DNA of 64,000 nt from Craspedostauros australis. Lineage: Eukaryota; Bacillariophyta; Bacillariophyceae; Mastogloiales; Achnanthaceae. A program made the position numbers and the translations under genes. The notes beneath the pieces are model-generated. The model saw only the letters and a list, made by a program, of their open reading frames with translations. It did no database searches and was not told where the DNA came from. Below, piece by piece: positions 10,104 to 22,541 of the stretch. The stretch's first letter is position 1. Each line of letters begins with the position of its first letter. The stretch is from assembly GCA_026770025.1 (NCBI GenBank), contig JAMXDE010000013.1, positions 1,116,001 to 1,180,000 on the forward strand, written 5' to 3'.

Positions 10104-10698
10104 AGTGGCGCCACGATGGTGTGATTGTGGTTGGTGGCCATAGTTATCATCGTGACTATCCGTACAACTCGTTGAGTGTTATAATAGATTGTTCTTTGCT
10201 ATGAAGCTATTGGTGGTGAGGTTGGTGTTGTGATTGAAGACGACATACGTCGTCGTACTTTAGTTGTCCTGGACTATCATACCACTCTGACCAATGGTTG
10301 GTTATCTGTTCTTCGCATGGTATTCTACCATACATGACCCGGACAGTTCCCAGTAAGATGAATCCGCATGATCTAAAGGAGTGCGTATTGCAGGACTACT
10401 TGGTGTTGGAAGTCGAAGACGCAATCTCCTCTCCAGAGAGAGAGAGCAATCAGCAGCGCTGATGAAAGTCAGTATCAACCATGTACACGACTGGGGTCCA
10501 CACAATGCGCCCACCACCCACTACTCAACTTTGGCGCAAAGCTTTGGAGCCCCGTTCTTACCGACTTCTCAATACTGACAAAGATCAAGCTCTCGGCAAC
10601 GCACCACAACGCCACAGGCTTCCGCGTTTGATGGGAGTATGGTACAGTTGGATGATGGTCTGATTTGATTGCTTTACTTTATTCGGGATGTTTATTGT
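10104..10698. other. Convergent 3' intergenic region
   Basis: Lies between the stop of the fusion gene and the stop of the S30 gene on the other strand. Only untranslated sequence is seen; no gene is recognised. Confidence 0.5.
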
Positions 10699-10902
10699 TT
10701 AGGCGGTCTTGTCAGCATTCGAGTTTGGTCCAACGCGCTTGCCTCCGAGTCCGGTGACAACATTGACATATCGGCGGTTGTATTGAAGACGCTTCTTGGC
10801 TCTGCCTCGTGGCATCTTCTTCTTGTCGTCCTGTGCTTCCACCTTTGGTGTCTGTCCCTTCACCTTACCGGCGCGTGCCAAAGATCCGTGTACCTTTCCC
10901 AT
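10699..10902 (-). CDS. RPS30: Small-subunit ribosomal protein S30 (eS30)
   Basis: 67 residues, starting [20 protein letters not shown] and continuing with [17 protein letters not shown], the near-invariant core of eukaryotic S30. It is a basic protein of the cytosolic 40S subunit near the decoding region. In animals S30 is made as a fusion behind a ubiquitin-like domain (FAU). Here the ATG directly precedes the S30 part, so it is a stand-alone gene as in plants and fungi. The C-terminus ([10 protein letters not shown]) is slightly extended. No intron falls within the coding part. The adjacent divergent gene is mitochondrial ribosomal protein S16. Confidence 0.95.
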   Translation of the reverse strand: MGKVHGSLARAGKVKGQTPKVEAQDDKKKMPRGRAKKRLQYNRRYVNVVTGLGGKRVGPNSNADKTA

Positions 10903-11913
10903 CTTTAATAGTATGTGTGTGTTGGTGTTGGTGTACTGAGAGTGTTTGCGACTGTTCGTTGTCCAACAGCACGATACGATAAGGTATTCGTATTTGTGTT
11001 TCCATTGCGGGTCGATTCAGCGTGTGGTTGTTGCATTTGTTGCGCAATGGTCCACCAATCGATTGATGAAGTCGATCAAATGTTTGTTTGTTTGTTGTCC
11101 AGAGTGTTCAAGTTCACATCATCGATTCGAAAGCATCATGAAAGGAAGAAGAATGGCAGGAGATTGCGTCAGTGATTGCAGCATGCTGAGGGCGCGGATG
11201 TGCGGGCGTGTCCCGTATTGCCATTTTCATCCAAACATGCGCCATCATGGTGCTGGCTACGACGCCAACAGGTGAAAGTCCTCGTTCTTGCGCCAACTGC
11301 CGTCGATTCCTCCACGGAGAACGGCGAACGACACAACGCATGGCGTGCGCTTCACGCTCTCATTTTCCAGCGTCGCGTCATCGTCCTGCCGTTCCCTCCC
11401 CGTTTTCCATGGTGCCGTTCATCGTCTCCGCCATGGTCGTCGTCGTACCTTGCTCGAAGTTTGTCTGTTGTTGGTGGCTGTTGTTGCTGCTCAATTTTGA
11501 TTTCTTCCTGCAGTTCGCGCTCGCCCCGTAGAACTGGTACACAATTGTACGTGGCATGAGAATGTTAGTACGTGCGGTAGAGCGTGGCCTCAGTTGATTC
11601 GAATGAGTCGATAGTACGATCACAATCACCCAAATCGAATCATCTTCTTTGCCCTTTTCCATCACGACAAAGACAACATGACGAATACACGTGCTGGCGT
11701 GGATACGGACGCTTCGCGAACTCCGCACATCGATGAAGACATCATCCCTCCCATCACGTCTCCTCACAAGAACAGATCTCGCACATTGCGACCACCATTT
11801 GCATGCAAGGTCGTTTCCGAGAGCAGCAAGCCTGAACAGATCCATTTCGACGCACGGATACCAAGGAGAATACGAATAGTGCACACAGCACGACCTCCAC
11901 ACTCACTGCCACA
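10903..11913. promoter_or_regulatory. Divergent intergenic region between two ribosomal protein genes
   Basis: About 1 kb that must contain the promoters of RPS30 (leftward) and MRPS16 (rightward). Open frames on both strands are low in complexity and have no recognisable domain. No specific element is assigned. Confidence 0.45.
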
Positions 11914-12234
11914 ATGGTTGTTCGATTGCGTCTGCAACGATTCGGACGCACGCACCGTCCCTTCTACCGCATGGTGGCTGCCAACGCGAGAGCTCCACGC
12001 GATGGCAAGTTCCTGGAGATCGTGGGGACCTACAACCCCATTCCCAACCGCGCCGGCATGAAGGAGATCCGTCTCAAGACGGACCGTCTCAAGTACTGGC
12101 TGGGTGTCGGTGCGCAGCCGTCGGATCGCGTGTCATGGTTGCTGGGCAAGTTCGGCATTCTGCCGCCGCCACCATCCAAGTACTCGGCGCAGAAAATGAA
12201 ACCGAAGAACGAGAGCGAAGGCGGCGAGTCGTAG
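11914..12234 (+). CDS. MRPS16: Mitochondrial ribosomal protein S16 (bS16m)
   Basis: 106 residues beginning MVVRLRLQRFGRTHRPFYR, followed by FLEIVGTYNP and a Lys/Arg-rich KTDRLKYWLGVGAQPSDRVS, all hallmark positions of bacterial-type S16. It belongs to the small subunit of an organellar ribosome. Plastid S16 is usually plastid-encoded in diatoms, so this nuclear copy most likely serves the mitochondrion, although the N-terminus has no long presequence; S16 itself begins with a basic amphipathic stretch that can act as an import signal. About 20 charged and polar residues extend the C-terminus. Single exon. Confidence 0.92.
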   Translation: MVVRLRLQRFGRTHRPFYRMVAANARAPRDGKFLEIVGTYNPIPNRAGMKEIRLKTDRLKYWLGVGAQPSDRVSWLLGKFGILPPPPSKYSAQKMKPKNESEGGES

Positions 12235-13030
12235 ACTTCGTGATGGTGCGTGGATGTGCGCATGTATGCGTGTATGCAGAGAATGGGATAGGGCACGAGT
12301 ATCGTATTATACTCTGGAGAGTACACTCCATTCTATTCTGCAAGCATGTTCAAACACATGGATGCATGGCAAGCACAGCTGCACCAACACCGTGCGACGG
12401 TGGCTACGACAGAACCACCAGAGGCATGGAGTATTGCTCTTCCCCAAAGCAAGGATGATGAGATGATGCGTCGAAGGATTGAAGTTTTGCGTCTACCTAC
12501 GTTTTGGCCCGCATGGACTCCTGCAGACGAGACACGGGTGGCAACCATTGACCTCACGGACGAAGGCAAGGGATGGTCAAGCGCAATGTGCGTATTGAGA
12601 CCAGACAGATGATTAGCAATCACGATACACCATACATGCCAAACTCGTACGTATGTATAATAGTTGAATGAAGCATCATCCAGCATCCAGAACCGTAGAT
12701 CATGGAAAGGACACCATGGGCACATGACATGATTCCAACCAAACTCTGCATTCGATGTTGGCTGACTCATTGTGTGTGCTTGTGAGAATGGCGCACATCA
12801 GCATACGAGTACAGAGGACCATAGGGCAGCAACGAAACGAATCACGAAGTCTCGACAGCAATTGTCAAAGCATACCAATCCATCGCACAAAATGCCACGT
12901 GGCAATCTTGCTCCAAACAGCGCCAGGTATACAAACGAGCGGACTAACAAGAACAAGAATCTATCAGTATATGTACGTATGCATGCATGTATGCATGTAT
13001 GTAAACACGATCTTTCGTTCACCTTCATGA
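12235..13030. other. Convergent intergenic region
   Basis: Lies between the stops of MRPS16 and the LCAT-like gene. An 88-codon frame from the ATG at 12346 has no recognisable motif and is not called. A TATG/CATG-rich simple stretch is at about 12965-13005. Confidence 0.45.
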
Positions 13031-14494
13031 TCACTCTGTTGTCACCGTCGCCGTCACCGTTCCTTGCTCCTCTGCAACATCACCAGTCTGCATCACGGAC
13101 GTCAGGGTGATGTTGCGAATGTACTCCAGGATCTCCGGATCCGACAGGATCGCAGAGTGACTCAACTGATCACCGATCTTAGGTGGCTGCGATAGCTTCC
13201 ATCCATCCCCAGCCTTCAGGCTCTTGTACAGCACGGTTCCATCACCTTCCACAGAATTGATCACCGTCGGTTCTTCGCTCAACGATAACTTGTATTGCAG
13301 CTGGTACGGCGTTTTCACGTTGGTGCCATAGATCGGATAGACGACCACCTTGGGGTCTGCGAGCTGCTCGTGGTGGTGGGAGTATCCGGCGGTATCACCG
13401 GCGCTGACTGTCGTCGTTTCCCAAGGTGTCAACGGAGAGATGGCGCCGTATCGCACCTCGTAATCGTTGAAATCGACCATCTTCATGAGATCCGTCAAAT
13501 TCCTCGAGGAGAACTGCATGCCCTCCTTTTCGTACTTCACGAGGATGTAATCATCGCTGTACAGCTGCTTCGGTGGAATCAGCCACAGACTGCTTCCGTA
13601 GGATCGTTGCTCGGTACGCAACGTGGAGGGTTTCACCAACGGCACGTCGGCGCTGTCCCCGCTGATCAATTGCTTTAAATCTATCACGACGCCACCATAT
13701 GCAGGCGAGATCGGCACCCATGCATGCACGTACTTCTTCTTCCATTCGCATGGCATATGTGTGAGGAAGTAGTGAGTCCACAGGGCGCCCATGGAATGCG
13801 TGACGAGCACGACCGGGGTCCCTTCATTCTCCTCAAATGCCTGTTCGACGGTGTTCTGGATGTTCTGGAAGATGGCATCATCACGGTCGTTGCCAGTCGG
13901 TGCCAAACGAAAGTCGTACGTGGCGACGTATACCCCGTCGCCAGGGCCATCCGCGTCCGTGTCGCGTTCAAAGGACTGAACCAGCGCATCGTACACATTC
14001 GCACTCTTATCATGGGGGACCAAGTTCAGCCCCTCCTTGCCCGGCACTGTGCGGACTTCGACGCCTGGAGCGTTCTTGGGAACGATCGTGGTGGCGTTGA
14101 GGTCGTAGTGTAACTGGACCTTCTGCGTCCAGCAGGCAATGTTCAGAGGCGCAAGGTCGGTCAGTTTGGGAATCCAAAGACGCTCCCACTTCCCTTTCGA
14201 AGACTTGCGGCACCACCAATGCGGTCGCGGTGTCTTGATGTCGTACTTGGCCTCCAACGCGGAGCCACCGTCGCCTGGGATTAGCACGATCGGGGATGGT
14301 CCTTTGGCGAAAGCAGACGCATGGGTGGAGGATGGCGATGACGGACGGGAAGACGACGAAGGGGTATTGGGAGAGTTGTCATCTCCTTTGTTGTCGTGAC
14401 CAATGCGAGCGTGTGCGGTTGTGAAGTGCTGCGCAACGATGAGCCAGTAGAGCCCAATGGTGGAGGCGAACTGGATGAAGGTAGAGCGTGTCAT
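13031..14494 (-). CDS. Lecithin:cholesterol acyltransferase family protein (LCAT/PDAT/phospholipase A type)
   Basis: 487 residues in one exon. An N-terminal hydrophobic signal sequence (about 1-29, ending TTAHA) points to the secretory pathway or an endomembrane lumen. After a Ser/Pro-rich linker the alpha/beta-hydrolase domain begins at PIVLIPGDGGSALEAKY, the oxyanion-side motif of LCAT-family enzymes. The nucleophile elbow is THSMG with Ser234. The acid is Asp418 in VEGDGTV and the base is His446 in LSHSAIL, completing the triad in the family order. Family members transfer a fatty acyl chain from a phospholipid to a sterol, diacylglycerol or lysosomal acceptor, or simply hydrolyse it. The length and architecture resemble lysosomal phospholipase A2/LCAT more than the longer PDATs, so the acceptor is unresolved. 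Confidence 0.9.
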   Translation of the reverse strand: MTRSTFIQFASTIGLYWLIVAQHFTTAHARIGHDNKGDDNSPNTPSSSSRPSSPSSTHASAFAKGPSPIVLIPGDGGSALEAKYDIKTPRPHWWCRKSSKGKWERLWIPKLTDLAPLNIACWTQKVQLHYDLNATTIVPKNAPGVEVRTVPGKEGLNLVPHDKSANVYDALVQSFERDTDADGPGDGVYVATYDFRLAPTGNDRDDAIFQNIQNTVEQAFEENEGTPVVLVTHSMGALWTHYFLTHMPCEWKKKYVHAWVPISPAYGGVVIDLKQLISGDSADVPLVKPSTLRTEQRSYGSSLWLIPPKQLYSDDYILVKYEKEGMQFSSRNLTDLMKMVDFNDYEVRYGAISPLTPWETTTVSAGDTAGYSHHHEQLADPKVVVYPIYGTNVKTPYQLQYKLSLSEEPTVINSVEGDGTVLYKSLKAGDGWKLSQPPKIGDQLSHSAILSDPEILEYIRNITLTSVMQTGDVAEEQGTVTATVTTE

Positions 14495-15716
14495 GGTGTT
14501 GGTTGTCGGAGCAGGGGTGATGATTCCAACTGGTTAAAATGCAGTTGTCGATGTTGATGAACGAGTCCGAGCAGACCAGCGTCCTCGGATTTATGAGAGT
14601 TGGGAATTGCCACACGGCATCCACTCGTGCGATCTGCCAGTGCGGATAGAAGTACGACTGATCATTCCCCACGACAGAGAGGCCTCATGTTGTGATCTCG
14701 GTGTTGTGGGAGAGTCATCTCTCGCTGTGGTGGCGGGAGAGGATGGGGGTGTCCACGTTTTTTGTTCTGTGGTAGTTTGGGGAATAGAACGTCAAAGAAG
14801 ATCTATTGACACGTGTGAAAATCTTGGTTGAATCTTGTTTCCTCGTTCGTCGTATCCAAAGACGTCAGAGACCTTCATAGTACTTGATAGGTACCATATG
14901 AAGCGTACATTGCTATAGGCCTCATCTCTCTCTCTCGCTCTCCACAGAGAGCATAGCATTGTTCGACAATGTCTTGCACATAAGGCAAGAAGGATCAAAC
15001 TATTGGCTGCATTCATCATCTTTCTTGGCCCATCAATGCCTCGGAGTGCGCCTCTTGACCAACTGCTGCAACTATCTCTCGAGCATCATCGCAGGGAGGA
15101 TGTTCGCAGAGCATGTGCAGAACAGCCCATCCATTCAACGCTGCTGTCCACAAACCAAGACAGAGTCCATCGATCTCCTCGGACCGACCACATTGTCACA
15201 TAATATCTAATAACAGAATGAAATATAACATATTGCCACCTGGTGTTACACTACGCTTGCGGGTTAGAAGATACAATCCCCTTTGTTCTTGTTTGTTCGG
15301 GGGAAGAAGGCAGGCAGTCGCCGTCTTCTCTTCTCTTCTCTTGGTGGGAGGCGGATCCTTCAAGCAATCGTTGCAAACTGACCGGTGAATCAGTACCGCA
15401 AGTACGTGGATGTACGTAATCAAACTGCTTTATCCACGAATCGTGACGACAGAAAAGCCGCACACAATGACTCCTTCTCCCGCACGAAGGGCACCATCAC
15501 CATCTTCGCTCCCGCCATCACTCTTTGGCACAGCAACGCGACCAACAGCAACTCACCTCACAAAAATGGCGAGATCCCTTCCTTCCCCCACCCTCCACTC
15601 AACAGCACGCCCACACACCCACACACACACGCACTAGACGAACAGAACTACCACAAACGCAACAAGCAGATCGAGCAGACTTGCGCCGGACAGCGGATCA
15701 GAGTACGCTACTCACG
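14495..15716. promoter_or_regulatory. Divergent intergenic region
   Basis: Promoters of the LCAT-like gene (leftward) and the DUF1800/DUF1501 gene (rightward) must lie here. The last 200 bases before 15717 are rich in CACA and open in the gene's frame but lack a further ATG in that frame. No RNA gene or conserved frame is seen. Confidence 0.45.
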
Positions 15717-18700
15717 ATGAAGCGCCTTCATATGCTCATCGCCACGGGCGTCGCCATTTTGCTCTTGGTGATCGCCATCCCGACGGTCGTCATTCTCACT
15801 CTCAACAACAAGTCCAGCTCCAGCAAGTCTTCGGCCGGCGGTAGAGACAACTCTGATGTCGGAAACAGCAACGATGGAAGCAGCGTCGACAGCGATGACA
15901 GCGGGCCTCCGCCGATCATTGTGCTCAAGAGCATTTCGTGTCCCGATCCATCCCAGTCCAGCAGCGGCAACGACTCCTCGTCTTCCTTTGCTGCGGAGGA
16001 AGTGTACTCCAACACCACAGAAGCTTCTGTCGAGTTCACCATTCCAATCGTTGCTGCGGATGATACCCTGTGCATGCTGTGGCGCATCACGACCACCGCA
16101 GATTCGTCCACTGCAGCCAGCGATGCAGGCGCCAGCCCCAAGACGGACCGCGTTGCGGTTGGCCGCAGTTACAACGGCCATGATTGGGAGACGTATTCGA
16201 ATCGCATCGCTGAGGGATCCAGCTTCCGCTGCAGCCACAGCGGGAACACTGTCAGCGCGATTAACTCTGACTCTGCCAAGTGCTCCATCATGCTGAGGCA
16301 TGACACAATTGCGTCTTCGTCTGCCGCTGCGGCCGCAGCAACCACAATCACGACAGTCAAGTACGAACTCGTATCCACCACCTACGATTCTTTGGAGGAG
16401 ACCAGCCAAATGGCCCGCTTCATGGAACAGGCGACGTTCGGCACGACAACAACTGAGCTGAACCAGGATCTCAAATCGGTTTCCAACATTCCGAATTGGA
16501 TCCACGATCAGATGTACAACCCTGCAGCCGTCAAGCCTGGATACCACCGCGCCTACTACCGTGCCAGACTCAACCACCGCAAGACCCTCAGCACGCTCGA
16601 GTCCATCCCGACGCACCCATGTCAGGTGGGCACCCGGTACCGCAAGTACGCTTTCACAGATAAGGATCGCACCAGATTTTTGCAGATTGTCACACGGGAT
16701 TCGAAGAAGTACATTTACACCATCGGCTTTCCAGATCGCACCGCGAGTGCTGATCAGCCACCAAATGCCAACGCATTGAAGGTCGTACTGCCCTACGCCA
16801 CCATCCATTACGGGAATCGCATCACCAACAACAATCGCAACACGATTGGCGAAGTCGTGCCAGACGGGATGTAAGTTCGGTGCGCGAGCTCGGTGTGCAA
16901 TCTTCTTGGGCTCTACGCTTCTTAGATCTTGTTTGGTCACTTTCATATTCATTCATCCATCCATCCATCCATTCATTCATTCAAACTCATTCTTCCATCC
17001 GTTCATCCCTTCTTCCAATCCATTCATCCACCCACACGCCATCCATTCTCAACCCCCAGCTACGAAGTCTGCTTCGCGCGAGACAACCGCATCGGTGGAC
17101 GATTCACAATCTCATCCGGGCCGGGCCGTTGCTCACCAATCGTCACGACGGAAGGCGAGGACATTGACAATCCGGCCGTCACTTACGATGCAAACGACCC
17201 GAACGATATCCGTCCTCTGCTCCGACTCAACAATGCCAACGCACGACCTATAGACGAACAGTTCTACAACAACCAGGACGGACCACAGGAGATCGTCGTC
17301 ACACAAGCGCTTACGAATGCCCAGTGCACCAACGGCGCCATCCCGTCGCTCACCAACGCACACAAGACGTTCGACGTTGTCGCGTCGTTCCGAAATGAAT
17401 TCTACATCCATGATCCACGCTGGAATGTCCATGAGAACACCCTATCGAACCCCGACAGCGGCACCGATGTGCTTCAGATCATTTCCGACGAGTTGGAAAA
17501 GAACGTTCCGCAATCGACGTTGGGGTTGGCTAGTCGGCAGATGGTGTGCTCCAACGTCCCCATGAATTTCGTCAATGAAAGAGACTGCATGCTGGTGGAC
17601 GACGTTGACGATTCCTGCACGCCTGCCGATGATATTTCCAGCCTCCAATCCGGTGGCGGCAGGGGCGGCGGCGGCGACAGTATTGTCACTACCATTGTGC
17701 CATTAACTCGTGACATCATGAAGGGCGTGTACGACTTCACCCGAGGAGCAACCATCATATATTCGGTGACGGGATTGCGGCAGGGGGAATACTCCGGGCC
17801 GAACACAGTGCCTCCGCCATGTTCGCCCAGCACAGTGTCTCGTTGGCAACGTCTCGATAACAGCAACAGCTGCAATCAAGGTTCGCCAGGCACCACGACC
17901 ATTGGCACGTTCCGTACTCTGATCCGTGGTGCGACTTCGAATGACGCAACGACAGATGTATTCGACGTCTTCACACAAGCCATCGGCACCATCTGCGACA
18001 GCAGCGATGTACAATCGTACAACTTCCAAGTGCAGGTCAATGGCGATTGCTACCAGAACGTGCATCCCAACGAAGGGCAGGTCTTCGACTTCTCGGCCTG
18101 GGTCAACGAACATCCCGGGGGCAGACCACAAATTCTCCAATTCTCGATGGGCAACAATGCTCCGTTCCAGCTCAGCTTCCCCTCCAATCACGGCATGGAC
18201 CGCTGGGAGAACAACGGTGGCCGCAGGAACATAGGCAAGCGAGGCGATACTGTGGCGATGCAGCTATCACGATCGATGGCGGAATCTCTGGGAACCGAGA
18301 TCGTTGACGACATTGACCCGTCATCGGCGCTCGCTTTGCGACGGGGCGTCATGTGCGGCAGCCCCAATGAGGTTGCCTCGGATTGGACGTTGGGTGGCAG
18401 CGCAGGTGGCCGCGGCTCATTCGACGCGGTCACTTTCCGTGGCCAAACGGCTTCCAATGCCAACCTCGAAGACCAGATCATCAACATTTGGATGAACCAG
18501 GCTCTGTATTCGCCCGACCAGCTTCGCCAGCGCGTGGCATGGGCGCTCGCCCAACTTCTCGTCATATCGCCCGATGCCGTCGCTGCAACGGGCCGTCGCA
18601 TGACCGAGACGTTCCTGGCCTACACGGACATTTTTCTGCGACATGCCTTTGGCAACTACCGTGACGTGCTCAAAGAGGTGGCCTTCTCTCCGCTCATGGG

Positions 18701-21700
18701 GGAGATGCTTTCCTACGTCAACAGCAAGAGCACTGCTTACATCTGGCAACAGGAGAAGCGGCTGGAGTATGCCGATGAGAACTTCGCTCGCGAGGTCATG
18801 CAGCTATTCAGCATCGGTCTGCACCAGATGCACACCAACGGAACCAGGGTGCTCGCCGAGGACTCTGACGCATTCGTCCGCACCTACACCAATGACGAAA
18901 TCAGCGAATACGCCAAGATCTACACAGGCTTCGTGCCCCGAGAACGGCGTGGCAATGTGGAAGACAAGATGCCACAAAGCAACATGAATCCCATCGATCC
19001 CATGAAGCTTGATATCGCCACCCACGATCTCATGCCGAAGCTGGGGCTGAATCGGTGGTACGTCGGTGATGGCCTGCCACTGTGCAGCGCTCTCGATACC
19101 ACGCAGCACTTCCTCAAGGCGGGGGCGACATACAGATTGCTTGGCAAACATCCGTACCCACAGATGCTCAACGAACCAATGGCATGGTCAATGACTGAAT
19201 CTGCTCGGGATGCCGTCACTCGATTGAATGTCGGTGCCGGTTCACCCTTGTACGACAAGTTATGCAACGCAAACGGCGGGTCGTGCAGCTTCAAGGGCGT
19301 CGTTGCGCTGACCGAGGATATCGCATGCGGCACGAACACGGGCGATACTGGCCTGTGCTCCGTGAAGGCTCCTCGAGTGCTGGAGATCGGTAGCACGGGC
19401 GTGTTCTACGAGTACGTGCAGCCGCCATGCTCACGGTTGAGCTTCTATGACGACGGCAAGGTCATGAGGACGCATGCGAATCAGTTCTATTGCGAGGACC
19501 CGACCGCCGTCGAAGGCGCAACAAGCTGCTGCCAAACAAACGGCGCCGTCCAAACGTTCCAAGAGTTCAGCGGTGAGCGCGTCTCGTTTGCAGATGCGGT
19601 TGCCACATGCGAGGCAAATTCGCTGTCCGTCTGCAACGAACTTCCGACCGATTGTGCCGTGTCCAACTCCTGCGATTCCTCCATCGGACGGTGGACGAGA
19701 GGCGCATGCTCGGTGCAAGCCAAGATCGATGTTGAGGGACGCGTTGCATTAGTCCATTCGTTGCCGGTGCAAGTCCCCGAGGGTGGGATTCACCAAAACA
19801 TCCGACAAGACACGAAGAGCTTCTTCCGTGTCGAGTGGGCAGGATCCACGCAGGATGATGGAGCCAACGCCCCCATCGCGGACTTCCTCGCTGATTATGA
19901 AGCGCAGTGTGACACGCTGGGTTGTGGACGGGATAGCAGCGACAACCTCTGCCTGTGCGCGACGAAGCGGGTTGACAGCCAGGCAATCCCGCAAGGTGCT
20001 TCTCCGACCATCGACGAGATCGTGAAGCTGCACATCGGGGCCTTCGAGTTTCAAATCGCAAATGGCATGGTCACCACCAACCTGGGCAATGGCGTGAAGA
20101 TGCATGCCACGGATCAAACCATCACCAAGGATTCCATTTTCGAAGTTATGGATCAGAATGGCATCAAGCAACTTAGGAGGAATATCCGTTCCACGGTACA
20201 AGTGGGGAATAACAACGGCGACGCATCTTTGCTCCTGGAATTCCGGAATGCTCCACACATGATCTCGTTGACGCATCCAGAACAACGAGATGTGAACAAC
20301 GAAATCGATGCCGCGCTGGACCATTACTTTTATCACCCCAACATGGCACCGTTCCTCTCGTACCGCATGGCGCAGCGGTTTGGAATCTCCAATCCATCCC
20401 CACGATACGTCGAGACCATGTCGCTTGCATTCCGCAGCGGTAAATACGCTCACGCTGACAGCGGCAGAACGTACGGCAGCAGTAAGTACGGTGACATGGG
20501 AGCTCTTGTGGCCGCCATGCTGCTTGACCGCGAGACACGATCGTATGTCTTGGACAAAGATCCCACGCATGGGTCCATGTTCGAGCCATTCCTGCGGTAT
20601 CTGAAGCTCATGAGATCTCTGCAATTCGAGATGAAGGAACAGACGCCGGATATTTCATTTTCGCGGGACTTGCAGTCGCTGATCGGGCAGGAGCCATACC
20701 AGCTGCCAAGCGTCTTCTCCTTCTTCTTGCCGGAGTTGCTCCTCAAGGACGATTTCGGCACCACCGACCTCGCCTGTCCCGAGTGCCAGGCCTTGACTGG
20801 CCCAAAGGTCATCGCCTTGATGAACGGGATGCTCAGTCTCCTCAAGTTCGGCTTTGATGGCGTGTACGGTGGATTCGGCCCCCAAACCGGACGAGAAGAG
20901 CAGAGAGCCATTGGAAATTTCGAGAGATTCGCACGTGGGCACAATATGTTCCTTCCAGCCCAAGCCGCAGGAGACGCTGCCACAATCGTCAACGAGTTGT
21001 CGATGTTGCTGACAAGCGGTCGGCTGAACGACGCAAAGCTCGCGATGTTGAAGCAGATCTACGAATCGACCATGGCCGAATCCGACGATGCGCAGATGGC
21101 GCTCATCAACGTGCAGCAGGCCATCATCACGAGCCCCGAATTCCACACGAACACGCTCTCCGAAAACAAAAACGATCAGAGACCCTCTCCTGAGCCACCC
21201 CAGTCATCCAGCAAAAAGTACAAGGCCGTCGTGTACTTGCTGTTGGAGGGTGGGTACGATTCGTTCAACATGCTGGTCCCTCACACATGCTCCGGCGATC
21301 TGGTCCAGCAGTACCATGATCAGCGTGGAGCGGTGGGCTTGACGGACGCAGAGCGTGACCTGGTGGTCAACGCCGCAACCTCTGGCCAGCCATGCACCGA
21401 ATTCGCACTGCATCCCGAGCTTCCCATCGTCAAGGAGATGTACGACGACGGTCATCTGGCGTTCTTCGCGAACACGGGCGTCTTCGCCAATGCCAAGATG
21501 GACAAGTCCAACTACTTCGGATACACTCCCATCCAGCTCTTCGCCCACAATTCGATGCAGCGTGAGGCGAAGACCATCGATGTGTTCAGCGAAGTTTCCG
21601 GGTCCGGAGTGCTGGGCAGGCTCTCCGATGTGCTGACCGCCAAGGACTACAGGACCAACTCCGTCACCATCGACAATCCGACGGAAGCCGTGGAGTCCGC

Positions 21701-22541
21701 GAGTGACGGCCAGGCACCCGATCCGATCATCGTGAGTCGGTTCGGAGCGCAGTCGTTCAACCGCAGACCCGACGACGAGACCTTCGACGTCCACAGTGCT
21801 GCAGGCAAGTCGATGAACAGCCTCAGCGGCGAGTACTCCAGCATCTTCGGCGAGGCGTGGTCCGATGCCTTCCTCAAGGGCGTCGATGAGGCCGAGCAGA
21901 TCAAGGCGCAGCTGGAATCCGCCTCGCTGGGAGATCACTGGCCGGATACGGACGTCGAGGAGCTGACGCAGAAGCTGAGCATCGTGTCTCGCATGATCCA
22001 AACCCACGAACAGCGCGGCACGGATCGTGACCTGTTCTTCGTCGGCCTCGGCGGTTGGGATCATCACCGCCTCGTGAAGGAGAATTTGCAGATCAAGTTC
22101 TCCGCACTGAACGCGGCGCTCGCCACGTTCGCGCAGGAATTGAAGATCCAGGAGCGCTTTGAGGATGTGACGACGGTGGTGGCATCGGAATTCGCCCGCA
22201 CCATCACACCCAACAGCGGAGGCGGGACCGACCACGCGTGGGGTGGGCACTACATGATGTTCGGTGGCAGCGTGAAGGGCGGGCAGGTGTACGGCACGTA
22301 CCCCGACAACATCACGCCGGAGGGCTCCCTGAACATCGGACGCGGTCGCATCCTGCCCACCACGAGCTGGGATTGTGTTTGGAACTCCGTGTGTCAGTGG
22401 ATGGGCGTGGACCAGGAGGAGGAGCTGGACATGTGTCTTCCGAATCGTGCGAATGTGGTCGGAGTGGATGGATACACGGACCTGTTCAGCGAGGGCGATC
22501 TATTCCAATCCCCAACCAGGCGGTTGCGGCGGCATGGATAG
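15717..22541 (+). CDS. DUF1800 / cyt b5-like / DUF1501 fusion protein, two exons
   Basis: Exons 15717-16870 and 17060-22541. The 189-bp intron opens GTAAGT and closes CCCCAG; splicing joins PDG to IYEVCFARDN in frame, giving 2,211 residues. A single N-terminal membrane anchor (residues about 5-30) precedes a Ser-rich linker, so the bulk is probably luminal or extracellular. DUF1800 pieces are RFMEQATFGTT (about 233), QLRQRVAWALAQ (about 870) and NFAREVMQLFSIGLHQM (about 960). A cytochrome-b5-like segment with HPGG (His736) and a second His762 lies between them. DUF1501 fills the end: VVYLLLEGGYDSFN (about 1774), GLGGWDHH (about 2048) and EFARTITPNSGGGTDHAWGG (about 2095), a sulfatase/alkaline-phosphatase-fold family. 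In bacteria DUF1800 and DUF1501 are commonly adjacent genes; here they form one chain. The biochemical role is unknown. Confidence 0.9.
16945..16985 (+). repeat. ATTC/CATC tetranucleotide microsatellite inside an intron
   Basis: Tandem CATC units followed and preceded by ATTC units in the intron of the DUF1800/DUF1501 gene. It leaves a pyrimidine-rich tract ahead of the acceptor. Confidence 0.85.

Noticed and set aside
12346..12612. An 88-codon frame starting with ATG
   Set aside because: No recognisable domain, no homologous pattern, and in a convergent 3' region.
15708..16952. A 414-codon minus-strand frame
   Set aside because: Antisense to exon 1 of the DUF1800/DUF1501 gene; Gly/Val/Arg-rich shadow.
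19749..22250. Long minus-strand frames (291 and 348 codons)
   Set aside because: They lie opposite the DUF1800/DUF1501 coding region and mirror its codon bias; no domains.
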